A stretch of 7,597 nt of DNA from an uncultured Solimonas sp. (lineage in GTDB: Bacteria > Pseudomonadota > Gammaproteobacteria > Nevskiales > Nevskiaceae), in assembly GCA_946478985.1 (NCBI GenBank), contig CAMLDZ010000139.1, positions 1-7,597 on the forward strand. The letters are read 5' to 3'. The position numbers and the translations under genes are program-made. Positions 6,383 through 7,597 of this stretch are shown here, piece after piece. Every line of letters begins with the position of its first letter. Position 1 is the stretch's first letter. The notes beneath the pieces were generated by a model, which made no database searches, was not told the DNA's origin, and saw only the letters and a list, made by a program, of their open reading frames with translations.

Positions 6383-7324
6383 ATGGGTTCCCCCACACCG
6401 ATCACCGCCGCCCTCGCCATCCGCGAGGTGCGCAAGCGCTATGGCGCCGTCGAAGCGCTGCGCGGCGTCAGCTTCGACATCCAGCGCGGCGAGTTCTTCG
6501 CGCTGCTCGGCCCCAATGGCGCCGGCAAGTCGACGCTGATCAGCATCATCGCCGGCCTGGCCAGTGCCGATGCCGGCAGCATCGCCGTGCTCGGCCACGA
6601 CACCGTGCGGCAGTTCCGGCAGGCACGACGCCTGCTCGGCGTGGTGCCGCAGGAACTGGTGTTCGATCCGTTCTTCAACGTCCGCGACATGCTGCGCATC
6701 CAGGCCGGCTACTACGGCTGCGGGCGCGAGAGCTGGCCGTGGATCGACGAGATGCTGGAGCGGCTGGACCTCTCGGCCAAGGCCGGCGCCTCGATGCGCG
6801 CGCTGTCCGGCGGCATGAAGCGGCGCGTGCTGATCGCCCAGGCGTTGGTGCACAGGCCGCCGGTGGTGATCCTTGATGAACCCACCGCCGGTGTCGACGT
6901 CGAACTGCGCCGCACGCTCTGGGCGTTCATGAGCGATCTGCACCGCCAGGGCACGACCGTGGTGCTGACCACGCATTACCTGGAAGAAGCGCAGGAACTG
7001 TGTTCGCGCGTGGCGATCCTCGATCGCGGCGCGGTACGGGTTATCGAGTCGACCCGGCAGCTGCTGGCGCGCCATCCGTTCCGCTTCCTGCAGCTCAAGC
7101 TGGCGCCGGGTGTGGCACTGCCGGCAGCACTGCAGCCACTGGTGACCGGCGAGACCGACGGCATGGTGGAGCTGAAGCTCGAAATCAGCCGCAATCCCAT
7201 CGGCGGCGTGTTCGACGCGCTGCGCAGCGCCGGCGTGGCGATCGAGGACGTGCACACGCGCGAGCCGGATCTGGAAGACATCTTCATCGAACTCACCGGC
7301 CATAAGTCCGGAGCCGCCACGTGA
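6383..7324 (+). CDS. yadG: ABC-2 type transporter ATP-binding protein, YadG-like
   Basis: This is the cytoplasmic ATPase of an ABC-2 exporter. The 313-residue product matches the size of E. coli YadG (308). Visible motifs in order are Walker A GPNGAGKST (43-51), the Q-loop glutamine at 90 in VVPQELVFDPF, the signature LSGGMKRR (141-148), Walker B VVILDEPT (161-168) with catalytic Glu166, the D-loop AGVD and the H-loop His198 in TTHYLEEA. The combination PQE-x-x-F-x-PF and DEPTAGVD-x-ELRR is characteristic of the YadG family. A C-terminal extension of about 80 residues (from about 235) is typical of ABC-2 ATPases. The substrate is unknown. The stop overlaps the GTG start of the permease gene by four bases (GTGA), so the two form an operon and are probably translated together. 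The start has no ribosome binding site, but a -10 box lies just upstream. Confidence 0.92.
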   Translation: MGSPTPITAALAIREVRKRYGAVEALRGVSFDIQRGEFFALLGPNGAGKSTLISIIAGLASADAGSIAVLGHDTVRQFRQARRLLGVVPQELVFDPFFNVRDMLRIQAGYYGCGRESWPWIDEMLERLDLSAKAGASMRALSGGMKRRVLIAQALVHRPPVVILDEPTAGVDVELRRTLWAFMSDLHRQGTTVVLTTHYLEEAQELCSRVAILDRGAVRVIESTRQLLARHPFRFLQLKLAPGVALPAALQPLVTGETDGMVELKLEISRNPIGGVFDALRSAGVAIEDVHTREPDLEDIFIELTGHKSGAAT

Positions 7325-7597
7325 CGCCCGACCAGCGCGGTTTCGCGACGCTGCTTTACAAGGAAGTGAAGCGCTTCTGGAATGTGCTCGGCCAGACGGT
7401 GACGGCGCCGGTGATCACGGCGCTGCTCTACCTGCTGGTGTTCGCGCAGGCGATGTCGGGGCGCGCGCCGGTCTACCCGGGGGTCTCCTACACCGAGTTC
7501 CTGGTGCCGGGCCTGATCATGATGACGGTGATCCAGAATGCCTTCGCCAATACCTCGTCGAGCCTCACGCAGTCGAAGATCATGGGCAATCTGGTGT
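7321..7597 (+). CDS. yadH: ABC-2 type transporter permease, YadH-like (partial, C-terminus beyond right edge)
   Basis: This is the membrane partner of the upstream ATPase. The frame is open from the GTG at 7321 to the end of the window (92 residues of an expected 255 or so). The N-terminal coupling segment LLYKEVKRFWNVLGQT is followed by a first membrane segment at about 28-45 (APVITALLYLLVFAQAM). After a short periplasmic loop comes Y-T-E-F-L-V-P-G-L-I-M-M, a hallmark of ABC-2 permeases, and then the next membrane segment with N-x-F-x-N and SKIMGNL. GGAG at 7310-7313 sits seven bases before the GTG, and the GTGA overlap with the ATPase stop supports this start. Confidence 0.88.
   Translation, partial: MTPDQRGFATLLYKEVKRFWNVLGQTVTAPVITALLYLLVFAQAMSGRAPVYPGVSYTEFLVPGLIMMTVIQNAFANTSSSLTQSKIMGNLV

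Noticed and set aside
6305..7303. 333-residue in-frame N-terminal extension of the photolyase
   Set aside because: The extension runs antisense through the ABC ATPase gene, has no domain similarity, and the photolyase core begins normally just after the ATG at 6304.

Overview
The window looks like a chromosomal segment of a high-GC Gram-negative bacterium, most likely a gammaproteobacterium. Evidence is the kdsD-kdsC-lptC gene order (Kdo synthesis and LPS transport), a YadG/YadH-type ABC-2 exporter and a class I photolyase. A group such as Nevskiales or Xanthomonadales would fit the GC content and the aromatic-degradation genes, but that placement is inference and cannot be proved from this sequence. 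No RNA genes, CRISPR arrays, insertion sequences or attachment sites were seen.

Layout. (1) Positions 1-1908, minus strand: an LPS operon read right to left, kdsD -> kdsC -> lptC. The junctions overlap by 1 and 4 bases, and lptC runs off the left edge of the window. (2) Positions 1909-2129: a 221-bp divergent intergenic region holding a candidate -10 box for kdsD, a TTGAC-N4-GTCAA inverted repeat and the ribosome binding site of the next operon. (3) Positions 2130-4821, plus strand: a tight three-gene catabolic unit made of a Rieske ring-hydroxylating oxygenase alpha subunit, its beta subunit and a two-domain type I extradiol dioxygenase. (4) Positions 4826-6304, minus strand: a deoxyribodipyrimidine photolyase convergent with the extradiol gene. 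The two stop codons are 4 bases apart and lie inside one perfect hairpin. (5) Positions 6305-6382: a 78-bp divergent spacer with a consensus TATAAT only 10 bases before the next ATG. (6) Positions 6383 to the right edge, plus strand: a YadG-type ABC ATPase whose stop overlaps the GTG start of a YadH-type ABC-2 permease, which is cut by the window end.

How the genes work together. KdsD makes D-arabinose 5-phosphate, KdsC dephosphorylates Kdo-8-phosphate, and LptC carries finished LPS across the periplasm. The Rieske alpha/beta pair would cis-dihydroxylate an aromatic ring, and the extradiol enzyme would cleave the resulting catechol after a dehydrogenation step. The alpha subunit most resembles p-cumate 2,3-dioxygenase-type enzymes as I recall them, but the substrate is not determined. 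No ferredoxin, reductase, dihydrodiol dehydrogenase, hydrolase or regulator gene is present, so the pathway must use partners encoded elsewhere. This minimal catabolic unit wedged between housekeeping genes is the most interesting element of the window. Most other long open frames are shadows caused by the high GC content.
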